Assembly (NCBI RefSeq): GCF_900108875.1
Contig: NZ_FNYJ01000003.1
Coordinates: forward strand, 21,969 to 85,968
Length of the DNA stretch: 64,000 nucleotides
Origin: Pseudomonas sp. NFR16
GTDB taxonomy: Bacteria > Pseudomonadota > Gammaproteobacteria > Pseudomonadales > Pseudomonadaceae
Reading direction: 5' to 3'
The position numbers and the translations under genes were made by a program. Shown piece by piece: positions 18,151 through 26,229 of the stretch; within the stretch, counting starts at the first letter, position 1; every line of letters starts with the position of its first letter. Under the pieces are notes generated by a model that searched no databases, was not told the origin of the DNA, and saw only the letters and a list, made by a program, of their open reading frames with translations.

Positions 18151-18810
18151 AGGCATCCAGCCTTCACGCTCGCTTACGCCACCGATCCGTCCTGGCTAGA
18201 GATACGGGAGCGGTCTGCTTGGATAACGGAGGTTCGGGCAGTTCCTACTGTCGCTCTGCGGCGCTGAATCCGCATTGCAGTGGGTCGGATTTTCCAGCTG
18301 GCATCAGGTGGTTTTGGGGGCCAGGCAGATGGATGACAATCCTAGTGCTCGGACGTGGGATGAGGGGCTGCAGGACGGATGATTGTCGTGTAGGGCACTT
18401 CTGGTGCCTAGGTAGCCTATTTCTGACGAAGGTGTGGGCTAGGTTACGGATTGCCCATTCACCACCCTCGGGGAACATCACCCTGTCACATCGGTCGGTT
18501 ACTACAGGGTGAATGAGATGTGGCCAATGCCCGCTCGGCAAAAACGGGCATAAAAGCGACATTTTTTGTTGATCTTGCACCCCTCAGGTCCTAAAGTTCG
18601 CGCCGAACGTCCATGCTGGAAACGATCCATCCGGCTCAAGTACTGACGACGAGACAGCAAGGCCAAGGGAACCCGCTTTCCATGGCTTTTTTTGCTTTCG
18701 GCGATCGGCCTTGGGAAGTAGGCGAACCAAAGTGGGGATACGGAGGACGTTCATGAGGGCCAGGCCCTCGCACCCATTGTTTTTTACCGTTTGCCAACAG
18801 GAGTCCCCGC
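18151..18810. other. Unassigned 660-base region upstream of speC
   Basis: No believable gene: short frames on both strands have poor codon usage and no recognised motif, and stops interrupt every frame. The part nearest speC (18640-18810) presumably holds the speC promoter and leader; CAGGAG lies 8 bases before the speC ATG. TGCCCG (about 18528) can pair with CGGGCA (about 18545) as a weak hairpin followed by a T-rich stretch. The 18150-18500 part could be decayed accessory DNA. Confidence 0.5.
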
Positions 18811-19974
18811 ATGTCGATTCAGGTCGAAGATTATTTCGCAAAGAGCACCTTCGAAAAAATGAAGGCGTTCGCCGACAAGCAAGAAACCCCTTTCGTACTC
18901 ATCGACACGTCGATGATCAGCCAGGCGTACGACGACCTGCGCGCCGGTTTCGAATTTGCCAAGGTTTACTACGCCGTCAAAGCCAACCCGGCTGTCGAGA
19001 TCATTGATCTGCTCAAGGAAAAGGGATCGAGCTTCGACATCGCGTCGATCTACGAGCTGGACAAGGTCATGGGTCGCGGCGTTGGCCCGGAGCGCATCAG
19101 CTACGGCAACACCATCAAGAAATCCAAGGACATCCGCTACTTCTACGACAAGGGCGTGCGCCTGTACGCCACCGACTCCGAAGCTGACCTGCGCAACATC
19201 GCCAAGGCAGCACCGGGTTCGAAAGTCTACGTGCGCATTCTGACCGAAGGTTCGACCACCGCCGACTGGCCGCTGTCGCGCAAATTCGGTTGCCAGACCG
19301 ACATGGCCATGGACTTGCTGATCCTGGCCCGCGACCTGGGTCTGGTGCCTTACGGCATCTCCTTCCACGTCGGTTCCCAGCAGCGTGACATCAGCGTCTG
19401 GGACGCCGCGATCGCCAAGGTCAAAGTGATCTTCGAGCGGCTGAAGGAAGAAGACGGCATCGAGCTCAAGCTGATCAACATGGGTGGCGGCTTCCCGGCC
19501 AACTACATCACCCGTACGAACAGCCTGGAAACGTACGCAGAAGAAATCATCCGTTTCCTGAAAGAAGATTTCGGCGACGATCTGCCGGAAATCATTCTGG
19601 AGCCAGGCCGTTCGCTGATTGCCAACGCCGGCATTCTGGTCAGCGAAGTCGTGCTGGTCGCGCGTAAGTCGCGCACCGCCGTCGAGCGTTGGGTCTACAC
19701 CGATGTGGGCAAGTTCTCTGGTCTGATCGAAACCATGGACGAAGCGATCAAGTTCCCGATCTGGACCGAGAAGAAAGGTGAAGTCGAAGAAGTCGTCATC
19801 GCCGGCCCGACCTGCGACAGCGCCGACATCATGTACGAGAACTACAAGTACGGCTTGCCACTGAACCTGGCCATCGGTGACCGCCTGTATTGGCTGTCTA
19901 CCGGCGCGTACACCACCAGCTACAGCGCAGTCGAATTCAATGGCTTCCCGCCGCTGAAGTCCTACTACGTGTAA
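18811..19974 (+). CDS. speC: Ornithine decarboxylase (type III PLP fold)
   Basis: Makes putrescine from ornithine, the entry to polyamine synthesis. 387 residues, alanine-racemase-like PLP fold as in eukaryotic ODC, matching P. aeruginosa SpeC (PA4519) in length. The PLP lysine is K57 in YYAVKANP; FHVGSQQ and EPGRSLIANAG are cofactor-phosphate and carboxylate segments; the substrate-site cysteine lies in GPTCDSADIMYENY near residue 323. Good Shine-Dalgarno. Strong terminator follows. From memory, speC neighbours the piu genes in PAO1 too, so its place is conserved and the toxin genes between are the novelty. Confidence 0.93.
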   Translation: MSIQVEDYFAKSTFEKMKAFADKQETPFVLIDTSMISQAYDDLRAGFEFAKVYYAVKANPAVEIIDLLKEKGSSFDIASIYELDKVMGRGVGPERISYGNTIKKSKDIRYFYDKGVRLYATDSEADLRNIAKAAPGSKVYVRILTEGSTTADWPLSRKFGCQTDMAMDLLILARDLGLVPYGISFHVGSQQRDISVWDAAIAKVKVIFERLKEEDGIELKLINMGGGFPANYITRTNSLETYAEEIIRFLKEDFGDDLPEIILEPGRSLIANAGILVSEVVLVARKSRTAVERWVYTDVGKFSGLIETMDEAIKFPIWTEKKGEVEEVVIAGPTCDSADIMYENYKYGLPLNLAIGDRLYWLSTGAYTTSYSAVEFNGFPPLKSYYV

Positions 19975-19991
19975 CGACAGCTGAGATGAAA

Positions 19992-20021
19992 AACGGCACC
20001 CATCGCGGTGCCGTTTTTTTT
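19992..20021 (+). terminator. Rho-independent terminator of speC
   Basis: AACGGCACC, CATCGC loop, GGTGCCGTT followed by eight T, 17 bases after the speC stop. It also faces the end of the convergent gene that stops at 20028. Confidence 0.93.
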
Positions 20022-20027
20022 GCCAGT

Positions 20028-20801
20028 TCAGAAGCGAAATCGAAGAATGAGGTCGTGTGTGTAATCGATCAGGCGCAGTGCTTCGCGCGCTGAACTGGCC
20101 GCTGATTGACAGGACACCGCCAGTTGTCGAGGTGAGAGGTCGGCCTCGATCGCCTGAATATCCTCAACGGTCGCGCTCAAGAGACACGAAAGGCGCGAGC
20201 AGTAAGCGCCCATATTTCCAGCCGAGAGAATTGCCGTGTTGTACGCGCGGCGATGCCATTCCAGTTTGCTTCGTGCCGAAGCCAGGCTGCTCTCGTCCCT
20301 CAACGCGCTGATCAACATCTCCGGTGCGTTGTTCGAGCTTGTGACCAGCAGTCCTTTGCGTTTCGCATGTTCATACATCCTCAGTTTCATGAAGTCCATG
20401 AATCGAGGGGTTGTCTGCTGCGCGCATTCGATGATGCCGTCGCACGCCACTTTCTGGCGCTCGAACGCGGTCTTTTGGCGCATCAGCGCCTGAATAAGTT
20501 GCGGGAGCCGGCCGTCGAGCGAGTGGCTATCCAATACCTGGATTACCTCCGCTAACGTCTGTCTGGTGTCCTGGTGGATTGAACGTATTTGCGTTGCGCT
20601 GGCGGTCCAGAGTGAGCTGCCTTGCTCCGCCAGGGTGATGACCTGATCCATTGCCGGTTCGTTATAGCGGCCATAGTCAGCTTCCGATACCAGTCCCAGG
20701 GTGATCTTGAAGGCTTCAATGTATTCGGGCAGTTTTTTCAGGTAGCCGGTGTTGAAGCCCAGATAGGCCATGTCGTCGTATTCGATAAGATGTGTGGTCA
20801 T
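20028..20801 (-). CDS. Helical protein of unknown function, in XaxB-like position
   Basis: A 257-residue, mostly alpha-helical protein with no signal peptide. It lies 40 bases after the second xaxA-like gene on the same strand, exactly where a XaxB partner would be, and GGAGGGC precedes its ATG. I cannot align it convincingly with the true XaxB upstream: it is about 75 residues shorter and lacks the long proline-rich central hydrophobic stretch. Segments such as EVIQVLDSHSLDGRLPQLIQ and KTAFERQKVACDGIIEC look amphipathic and coiled. It could be a degenerate XaxB, a third toxin component, or a protective or chaperone protein. The reading frame is intact. Confidence 0.75.
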   Translation of the reverse strand: MTTHLIEYDDMAYLGFNTGYLKKLPEYIEAFKITLGLVSEADYGRYNEPAMDQVITLAEQGSSLWTASATQIRSIHQDTRQTLAEVIQVLDSHSLDGRLPQLIQALMRQKTAFERQKVACDGIIECAQQTTPRFMDFMKLRMYEHAKRKGLLVTSSNNAPEMLISALRDESSLASARSKLEWHRRAYNTAILSAGNMGAYCSRLSCLLSATVEDIQAIEADLSPRQLAVSCQSAASSAREALRLIDYTHDLILRFRF

Positions 20802-20841
20802 TTTCCGCCCTCCATGGCGCTTGTGCGTGAAACCGGGATCG

Positions 20842-21987
20842 CTACTGATGTCCGTAGGTCTGGCGAAACGCTTGATCCGCCTCTTTGAACACGTTGAGTA
20901 ATGTATCCGCGTCCCTTTGTATTTGAACCCAAGGCTCGGCCACGAGGTTAAAAGCGTTCAACAGGCGGCGCAGGGACAGTACATCGTCGATTCTTCCTGC
21001 TTCCTCAGCCGAGTGAGTCAGGTAGGTGTGCAGGCCGTTCCATACGATGACCATGTTTTGAGTGGCGATATCTGCATCCAGAATAACCCCAGACAGATCA
21101 TGCAAGTCACAGCGAACGCGAAGGAGTGAGGCGTGAATCCTGTTCTTCTGCTCGAGCAGAACAACGCTGGCCTCCTGTTGCTGACGCAGTGCGCGGATCT
21201 GATTGCGCACTTTATCGGCTTCGTCGCTGTAATAAAGGCCCAATCCTGGCAGGGCGGAAGTGTTCAGTGCCGAGGTTTTCACCAGCGTTTTGTATTCGCG
21301 TTGCTTCTCTTCAATGTCAGCGGCCCGTTTTTCAATGGTATCGATCAGGGCTTGGATGTCCGGCTGCACGTTGCTGTTGTCGATGCTACGCAGCTTGAGC
21401 TGCACCTCGGGCATCACTGCTGTTGACAGTTTTTCGGCGAAAGCATCGAGCTGGCGTTTGAGTGATTCGGTCCCGTTTCGACGCTGGAGCACGAGCGATC
21501 CGACGTGCTGGATGTACTGCAGGACCTCCGCCAGATTTTGCGGATCAACTTTTTCGGAAGGCTTGGCTTTGACCTCGTCGTAGAGCCGTCGTACGCCGCT
21601 GGCGTAAACCAGCATCTGGTCGGCGAATACCCAGAGTTGACTGCCAACGTTCATGAGGTCGGTGCGTAGCGTATTCCATTGCGAGGCGTGCTCATGGACA
21701 TGAGTGAAAGTCTTCTGGAAGTCCCGCGCCTCCAGAGACGGGCCCGCTCCGGTCTCGTAGCCCAGATAAAAAATGACATCCTTGAGTACGGTCGGAAGTG
21801 CCAGACCGCAGGTTTCATACCGTTTCAAATCAATTAATTGAGCTTTCGTAAGAATGAGCCCAGGCGCGCGAATGACGCCTTCTGACGTGCCCGCTGCGGC
21901 AGAAATCAAAATCCCGGGCAGTCGCTCTGCCAAGTCAAATCTCTCATCGCGAATGGGCGCGTCATCCAGTGGTTCGGATGATTTCAT
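20842..21987 (-). CDS. Alpha-xenorhabdolysin-family toxin subunit A (second copy)
   Basis: A 381-residue paralog of the XaxA-like protein encoded upstream. Matching blocks include LILTKAQLIDLKRYETCGLA, VIFYLGYETGAGPSLEARDF and ILDADIATQNMVIVWNGL. XaxA/YaxA-type proteins are helical subunits of binary pore-forming toxins that insert a hydrophobic foot into the host membrane. In this copy the foot segment between the two long helices (residues 238-253) reads SALNTSALPGLGLYYS, clearly less hydrophobic than the AIGAVVGNLIMMIYSS of the first copy. The leader CATTAAAGGA before its ATG is shared with the first copy, a trace of duplication. It may be a modified or non-inserting variant. Confidence 0.82.
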   Translation of the reverse strand: MKSSEPLDDAPIRDERFDLAERLPGILISAAAGTSEGVIRAPGLILTKAQLIDLKRYETCGLALPTVLKDVIFYLGYETGAGPSLEARDFQKTFTHVHEHASQWNTLRTDLMNVGSQLWVFADQMLVYASGVRRLYDEVKAKPSEKVDPQNLAEVLQYIQHVGSLVLQRRNGTESLKRQLDAFAEKLSTAVMPEVQLKLRSIDNSNVQPDIQALIDTIEKRAADIEEKQREYKTLVKTSALNTSALPGLGLYYSDEADKVRNQIRALRQQQEASVVLLEQKNRIHASLLRVRCDLHDLSGVILDADIATQNMVIVWNGLHTYLTHSAEEAGRIDDVLSLRRLLNAFNLVAEPWVQIQRDADTLLNVFKEADQAFRQTYGHQ

Positions 21988-22050
21988 GGTGGTAATCCTT
22001 TAATGGGAGAGGCACCACGGAGCGCCGATATTACCCGTGCACTCCGGGCA

Positions 22051-22088
22051 TGCGGCAGGGACGAACATCCTTGAACTTCCCTGCCGCA
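22051..22088. repeat. Hairpin between the two toxin gene pairs
   Basis: TGCGGCAGGGA (22051-22061) and its exact reverse complement TCCCTGCCGCA (22078-22088) with a 16-base loop, 23 bases after the xaxB stop on the minus strand. No T-run follows, so it may attenuate rather than fully stop transcription into the second pair. Confidence 0.7.
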
Positions 22089-22111
22089 CTTTTGCGCATG
22101 ATTCGATGAGA

Positions 22112-23110
22112 TCAGGCCATGACTTTCAAATGTTTTGCCAGCGACAAGACATCCGCGCCAAATTGAGCGACACCGTCCTGATCGGCACAGTTGACCTTGC
22201 TGTGAATACTCAGAAACGAGTGGGTGGCCATGAGGCACTTCTCGAACTCGGCAATGTACTGCGCTCGCTGGTCGTCGAAATGATGGGACTCAGTGATCAG
22301 TTCTTTTTTCAACGTCACAAGACGCATTTCTTCGGTCTTCGCAGATGTGCTGTCGACAAGATCGTCGATCCGTTTGCGCAGCGTGTCACGGGCTTGACTC
22401 ATTCCCACATAGTTGATCAAGCTCTCGGCCCGTTCCAAAACCTGCATCGCCAGATCAATAGCCGCTTGTACTGCCATCAATTCAGGCGGGGCCATTCCCA
22501 GTTTGGCGAGTTCCTGGGCGGTCAACGCTGCATCTTTCGCGACTTGGGTAAAGCCCTTGGCTTCGATCAGTGCCATCGCGTCAGTCAGCGCCTTACGTTT
22601 CGCTTCCAGCGCATCCTGACGGGCCTTGATTTCGAGGACGTCTGCCGGCAGGCGCGTCAGCTCCGCTTCGAGCTGAGTGACGTATTTTCCTGTAGCCATG
22701 CGATCAAGCGGAGCGGCCATGGCAGGAATCAGCTTTCTGAGCGCCTGCTCTTTTTCGCTCACCGTTCCCATGATCGCCTGAACCCGAAGCGTGATGTCTT
22801 CAATGATTTCTTCATGGTCAGATTCAGGCGCGACGCGTAACTCGGATTGAAGCCCTCGGAGCGTTTTAATCTGAATGCCCAGGTCATTGTTAAGCAAATC
22901 AACGGTCTCGCGCAGTCTGGAATCTGCATTACACAGCGCATGGTTCTGGTCAGAGATCCGGCCGTGCAGCGATGGAAGGTACTGCGTCTGAATGAACAGG
23001 CGTTTGACTTCAATAGTCGCAGCATTGGCCTGGGCTTTCGCCTCTCGCAACGCTTGCGGGTTCAGCATCGGGTAGTCGATGCCGCCTGGAAATTGAGAAA
23101 TATTGGTCAT
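22112..23110 (-). CDS. xaxB: Alpha-xenorhabdolysin-family toxin subunit B
   Basis: A 332-residue helical protein, the expected partner of XaxA in a binary pore-forming cytotoxin of the Xax/Yax/Pax type, where B activates A and both form a ring of heterodimers. Long charged helices (KYVTQLEAELTRLPADVLEI, then KARQDALEAKRKALTDAMAL) flank the segment AKLGMAPPELMAVQAAIDLA at about residues 202-221, the likely membrane-contacting region. ATG 23110 lies one base after the xaxA stop (TAA-A-ATG), so translation is coupled; an upstream in-frame extension is in the xaxA coding region and is rejected. No signal peptide, as in the family. Family call is by pattern and gene context. Confidence 0.82.
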   Translation of the reverse strand: MTNISQFPGGIDYPMLNPQALREAKAQANAATIEVKRLFIQTQYLPSLHGRISDQNHALCNADSRLRETVDLLNNDLGIQIKTLRGLQSELRVAPESDHEEIIEDITLRVQAIMGTVSEKEQALRKLIPAMAAPLDRMATGKYVTQLEAELTRLPADVLEIKARQDALEAKRKALTDAMALIEAKGFTQVAKDAALTAQELAKLGMAPPELMAVQAAIDLAMQVLERAESLINYVGMSQARDTLRKRIDDLVDSTSAKTEEMRLVTLKKELITESHHFDDQRAQYIAEFEKCLMATHSFLSIHSKVNCADQDGVAQFGADVLSLAKHLKVMA

Positions 23111-23111
23111 T

Positions 23112-24299
23112 TTAAACTCCGTATTCTTCTTTGAATTCGCGATCGGCTGCAGCAAACACGTCTTCCAGTTTTTTGGCATCGACTTTGATGGTTTCCCAGG
23201 GCTTGACCACCAGATTGAATTGGTTGCGGAATCTGCGCATGGAGAGCCCATCGTCGATATTTTTAACTTCCTCGGCGGAGGCAGCGATGAATGTGCCAAG
23301 CGAGTTCCAGACGCTGATGAGGTTTTTGGTCGCGATGTCGGCATCGATGACAATCAGGTCGAGGTTTTGAAAGTCCATTCGGACACGGCTCAGCGCAGCC
23401 AGAATCTTGTTTTTCTGCGCCATCAGTGCGATGTCTTTCTCCTGTTCTTCCGAGAGCGCGTTGCGTTCCTTTCGGATCCTTTCAGCCTCGACGCTGGAGT
23501 AGATCATCATGATCAAATTGCCGACCACAGCGCCGATGGCTTGCTTCACCAGCTCTTTGTATTCTCTGTTCTTCTCCTCGATAGCCGTCGCGCGGTTATC
23601 GATTTTTACCTGCAGCGCTTTGATTTCACCGCCCAGAGAATTGTTGTCAATCAGAGACAGTTTGAGCTTGATGGCCGGGCCGACCTCCTCGGCCAGTTGC
23701 TTGCCGAATGCGTCCAGGCGCTGTTTTATCTTAAGTGCTTCGTCCTGTCGGTCATTCACCTTCTTAAGTATTTCGTCGAGGTAATAACCCAGGTCTTCGC
23801 GATCCGTTTTGTCGATATCGGGGAACTTGATACCCAACTCCATTTCGACTTTACGCAGGTCGTGAAGAGTTTTAATGCCGTGTTTTTCGATCAGGCCCAA
23901 TGTTGCGACGTCTTTGAAAACCTCATTCATGCTTTCCCCATAGACAAGCATTGATTCGGCGAATACCACAAGTCCGGTGTTGACGGTCAGCAAATCCGTG
24001 CGCAGTGGATTCCAGAGTCGGGCATGGCCATTCACGAGTCTGAATGTTTCCTGAAAGTCCGCTGCTTCCAGACCCCTGCCGGCCCCGGACTCATAGCCCA
24101 GATAGGCAATGACGTCATTCAGGTCGGTCGGAAGCGAAAGTCCGGCTATCTCATACTTCTTGAGGCTTTTGACCTGGTCTTTGGTCAGTATCAGTCCAGA
24201 ATCTCGAGCATCGCGCTCAGGCGTTGCAACGGATGAACTGAAAAGTGCCACAGGGTCCGTGGCTGCATTGGTTGAAAACTCATTTTCGGCGGGTGACAT
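23112..24299 (-). CDS. xaxA: Alpha-xenorhabdolysin-family toxin subunit A
   Basis: A 395-residue helical toxin subunit of the XaxA/YaxA/PaxA family, related in fold to ClyA and HBL/NHE enterotoxins. Conserved N-terminal block LILTKDQVKSLKKYEIAGLS then NDVIAYLGYESGAGRGLEA; a long helix; a hydrophobic hairpin AIGAVVGNLIMMIYSS at residues 254-269 predicted to be the membrane foot; a second helix with VRMDFQNLDLIVIDADIATK. These toxins lyse insect haemocytes or mammalian cells in Xenorhabdus, Photorhabdus and Yersinia. AAAGGA precedes the ATG. First gene of a probable four-gene minus-strand unit lying between speC and the piu locus. Confidence 0.88.
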   Translation of the reverse strand: MSPAENEFSTNAATDPVALFSSSVATPERDARDSGLILTKDQVKSLKKYEIAGLSLPTDLNDVIAYLGYESGAGRGLEAADFQETFRLVNGHARLWNPLRTDLLTVNTGLVVFAESMLVYGESMNEVFKDVATLGLIEKHGIKTLHDLRKVEMELGIKFPDIDKTDREDLGYYLDEILKKVNDRQDEALKIKQRLDAFGKQLAEEVGPAIKLKLSLIDNNSLGGEIKALQVKIDNRATAIEEKNREYKELVKQAIGAVVGNLIMMIYSSVEAERIRKERNALSEEQEKDIALMAQKNKILAALSRVRMDFQNLDLIVIDADIATKNLISVWNSLGTFIAASAEEVKNIDDGLSMRRFRNQFNLVVKPWETIKVDAKKLEDVFAAADREFKEEYGV

Positions 24300-24558
24300 A
24301 TCATTAGTCCTTTAATGATGTCTCGTTACTTTTCCGAAGTTTGTTGCGGCTTCGGATGCAGACGAGTTGAGTTGTCTGCACGAACTGGAGAGTAAGTTGT
24401 GCTTTTGCAGAGGTCAAAGCGGAAAGCTGGCTTAAGTCTGTAGGAGAATTCCAGTCATTGAGAAGTAACGACCGACAAATCCCCTGAAACCAGTGCTTCC
24501 GAGGTGTTTGAAGAGTTTTATGGGGCAGTATTTTGAAAATGAAACTTACAATTGCCCA
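24300..24558 (-). promoter_or_regulatory. Upstream region of the toxin genes
   Basis: 259 bases, AT-richer than the flanks, between the Sel1 gene stop and the xaxA start. No other gene is visible. It must contain the xaxA promoter; I see no recognisable operator. Confidence 0.5.
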
Positions 24559-25353
24559 TTATGAGCCATTAAAGAGGTCACGATATTCGGCAGCGTCTGT
24601 CTCGTCTCCCAACTCAGCCGCTTTTGCATGATAATCCCGCGCCAGTACACGGATTTTAGGATGACGGGACGAGAGCAGCGCCTTGCGGCTGACACGCAGA
24701 AAGTTGAGGTTGCCGATGCCTAACGCGGTTTCCAGCCATTCGACGGCTTCCTCGACCCGACCTTGGTCGGCCAGCACTGCAGCGTGACTGAACTGCCCGC
24801 GAAAATCGCCGCCTTCGGCAGAACGCCGGTACCAGTCGTAAGCGCCAGTCAGATCCTGCTCGCAGCACACGCCTTCTTCCAGGTAACGCCCCAGCAGGTT
24901 CATCGACTTTGCGTGGCCCATCTGTGCAGCCTTGCGATAGCAGGCGAGGGCGCGTGCCTGGTCTTTGTTGACGCCGCGCCCGGTTGCCAGCAGGTTGCCG
25001 TAGTTGTAGAAGCCCCAGTCGAGCCCGGATTCCGCGGCGACACGGTAATGCTCGGCGGCCTTTGCGGCGTCGGGGTCGCAGCCCCAGCCATGTTCATGGC
25101 AACGCCCCAACATGTTGTGCGACATCACGTGGCCGTTGCGCGCAGCGATCTGGAACCAGGTCAGCGCCAGCGCCGCATCTTGCTCGATGCCGCTTCCGTC
25201 CAGCAGGATCTGGCCGAGCAACGCCTGAGCATCGACGATGTTCTGCTGCGCAGCGATCAGGATCGCTCGCGCCGCGCTCGCCGGATTTTCCTCCAGCATG
25301 GCGCGCAGTTGCTCGCCATCGAGGACTTCCTCACGTCGCAGATTCCAGCTCAT
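24559..25353 (-). CDS. Sel1-like tetratricopeptide repeat protein
   Basis: About 264 residues made largely of Sel1 repeats (roughly 36-residue helix pairs): AQALLGQILLDGSGIEQDAA, SHNMLGRCHEHGWG, FYNYGNLLATGRGVNKDQA and SMNLLGRYLEEG mark successive repeats. Sel1 proteins are protein-interaction scaffolds. No signal peptide is seen. Its ATG (25353) follows the piuC stop by two bases, so it is translationally coupled. From memory this matches PA4516, which follows piuC in P. aeruginosa; a role in iron-responsive regulation or in supporting PiuC is only inferred. Confidence 0.85.
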   Translation of the reverse strand: MSWNLRREEVLDGEQLRAMLEENPASAARAILIAAQQNIVDAQALLGQILLDGSGIEQDAALALTWFQIAARNGHVMSHNMLGRCHEHGWGCDPDAAKAAEHYRVAAESGLDWGFYNYGNLLATGRGVNKDQARALACYRKAAQMGHAKSMNLLGRYLEEGVCCEQDLTGAYDWYRRSAEGGDFRGQFSHAAVLADQGRVEEAVEWLETALGIGNLNFLRVSRKALLSSRHPKIRVLARDYHAKAAELGDETDAAEYRDLFNGS

Positions 25354-25355
25354 CG

Positions 25356-26036
25356 TCAAACCTCGACCCACTGACGCAACAGGTTGTGATAAGTGCCGGT
25401 GAGCTGAATCAGGGACGGATGATCAGGCACGTCGCGACTGAGTTGCTGGATGGCATTGTCCATTTCGAACAGCAGCGTGCGGTGGCCATCATCGCGGACC
25501 AGGCTTTGCGTCCAGAAGAACGAGGCGTAACGCGCACCGCGGGTGACCGCGTTGACCTTGTGCAGGCTGGTGGCAGGGTAGAGCAGCATATCGCCAGCGG
25601 GCAGTTTGACTTGCCGAGTGCCGAAGGTGTCCTGAATCACCAGTTCGCCGCCGTCGTAGTCCTCGGGCTCGCTGAAAAACAGCGTGGACGACAGGTCGGT
25701 GCGCACGCGTTCAACGCTGCCTTTGCTTTGCCGCACGGCATTGTCGACGTGGAAATCGAAGCTGCCGCCAACTGTGTAGCAGTTGATCAAGGGCGGGAAG
25801 ACTTTGTGGGGCAGCGCGGCGGACATGAACAGCGGGTTGTGCCAGAGCCGTTCGAGCATGGCCGTGCCGATTTCCACCGCCAGCGGGTGGCCTTCCGGCA
25901 GTTGCAGGTTGCGCTTGGCCTTTGCCGATTGATGCCCGGCGGTGATCTTGCCGTCCGCCCATTCGGTTTGCGTGAGAGCCTCGCGTATGCGCAGCACTTC
26001 CTCAGGAGTGAACAGACCGGGAATGTGTAACAGCAT
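25356..26036 (-). CDS. piuC: Fe(II)/2-oxoglutarate-dependent PKHD-type hydroxylase PiuC
   Basis: A 226-residue dioxygenase of the PiuC/YbiX family. The double-stranded beta-helix shows the iron-binding HxD in DFHVDNAV (residues 96-103), the distal histidine in [16 protein letters not shown] (near residue 157) and the oxoglutarate-binding arginine two turns later ([10 protein letters not shown]). ATG 26036 gives the standard length; the upstream in-frame extension would overlap the probable Fur site. YbiX/PiuC proteins are iron-starvation genes linked to catecholate siderophore receptors, and a divergent piuA-type receptor follows. Confidence 0.9.
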   Translation of the reverse strand: MLLHIPGLFTPEEVLRIREALTQTEWADGKITAGHQSAKAKRNLQLPEGHPLAVEIGTAMLERLWHNPLFMSAALPHKVFPPLINCYTVGGSFDFHVDNAVRQSKGSVERVRTDLSSTLFFSEPEDYDGGELVIQDTFGTRQVKLPAGDMLLYPATSLHKVNAVTRGARYASFFWTQSLVRDDGHRTLLFEMDNAIQQLSRDVPDHPSLIQLTGTYHNLLRQWVEV

Positions 26037-26070
26037 GGCGTCGCGACCCTGGATCGAAAGAGGGCGAATG

Positions 26071-26088
26071 GTAGTGATTCTTATTGAC
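26071..26088. promoter_or_regulatory. Probable Fur box
   Basis: GTAGTGATTCTTATTGAC lies 35-52 bases upstream of the piuC start. It matches the AT-rich GATAAT-type pattern of Pseudomonas Fur sites in most positions (TGATTCTTATT core). The genes on both sides belong to the iron-starvation response, which supports the call. Confidence 0.65.
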
Positions 26089-26173
26089 GGTGTAAAACCC
26101 TGCAAGCGCGCGTAGACAGTTGGCGGTGAAAAATTCGTAAAGCGAAATTGTAAAGATTGTAAGTTTTCTACGA

Positions 26174-26193
26174 ATGCGAATCAGTCTCAAATA
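26174..26193. promoter_or_regulatory. Possible second Fur-like site before piuA
   Basis: AATGCGAATCAGTCTCAAAT shares the GCGAAT...TCTCA pattern of degenerate Fur boxes and lies 37-56 bases upstream of the piuA ATG. The match is weaker than that of the site at 26071. Confidence 0.4.
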
Positions 26194-26229
26194 TGCTTCG
26201 CGACCTCAGAATTCCTTGGGGAAGGAAAA

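Noticed and set aside
18245..18580. 111-codon minus-strand frame upstream of speC
   Set aside because: No recognisable domain, poor codon usage and no ribosome-binding site; cannot be told from chance.
23111..23353. N-terminal extension of XaxB into xaxA
   Set aside because: Out-of-frame reading of xaxA; the ATG at 23110 directly after the xaxA stop gives the family length.
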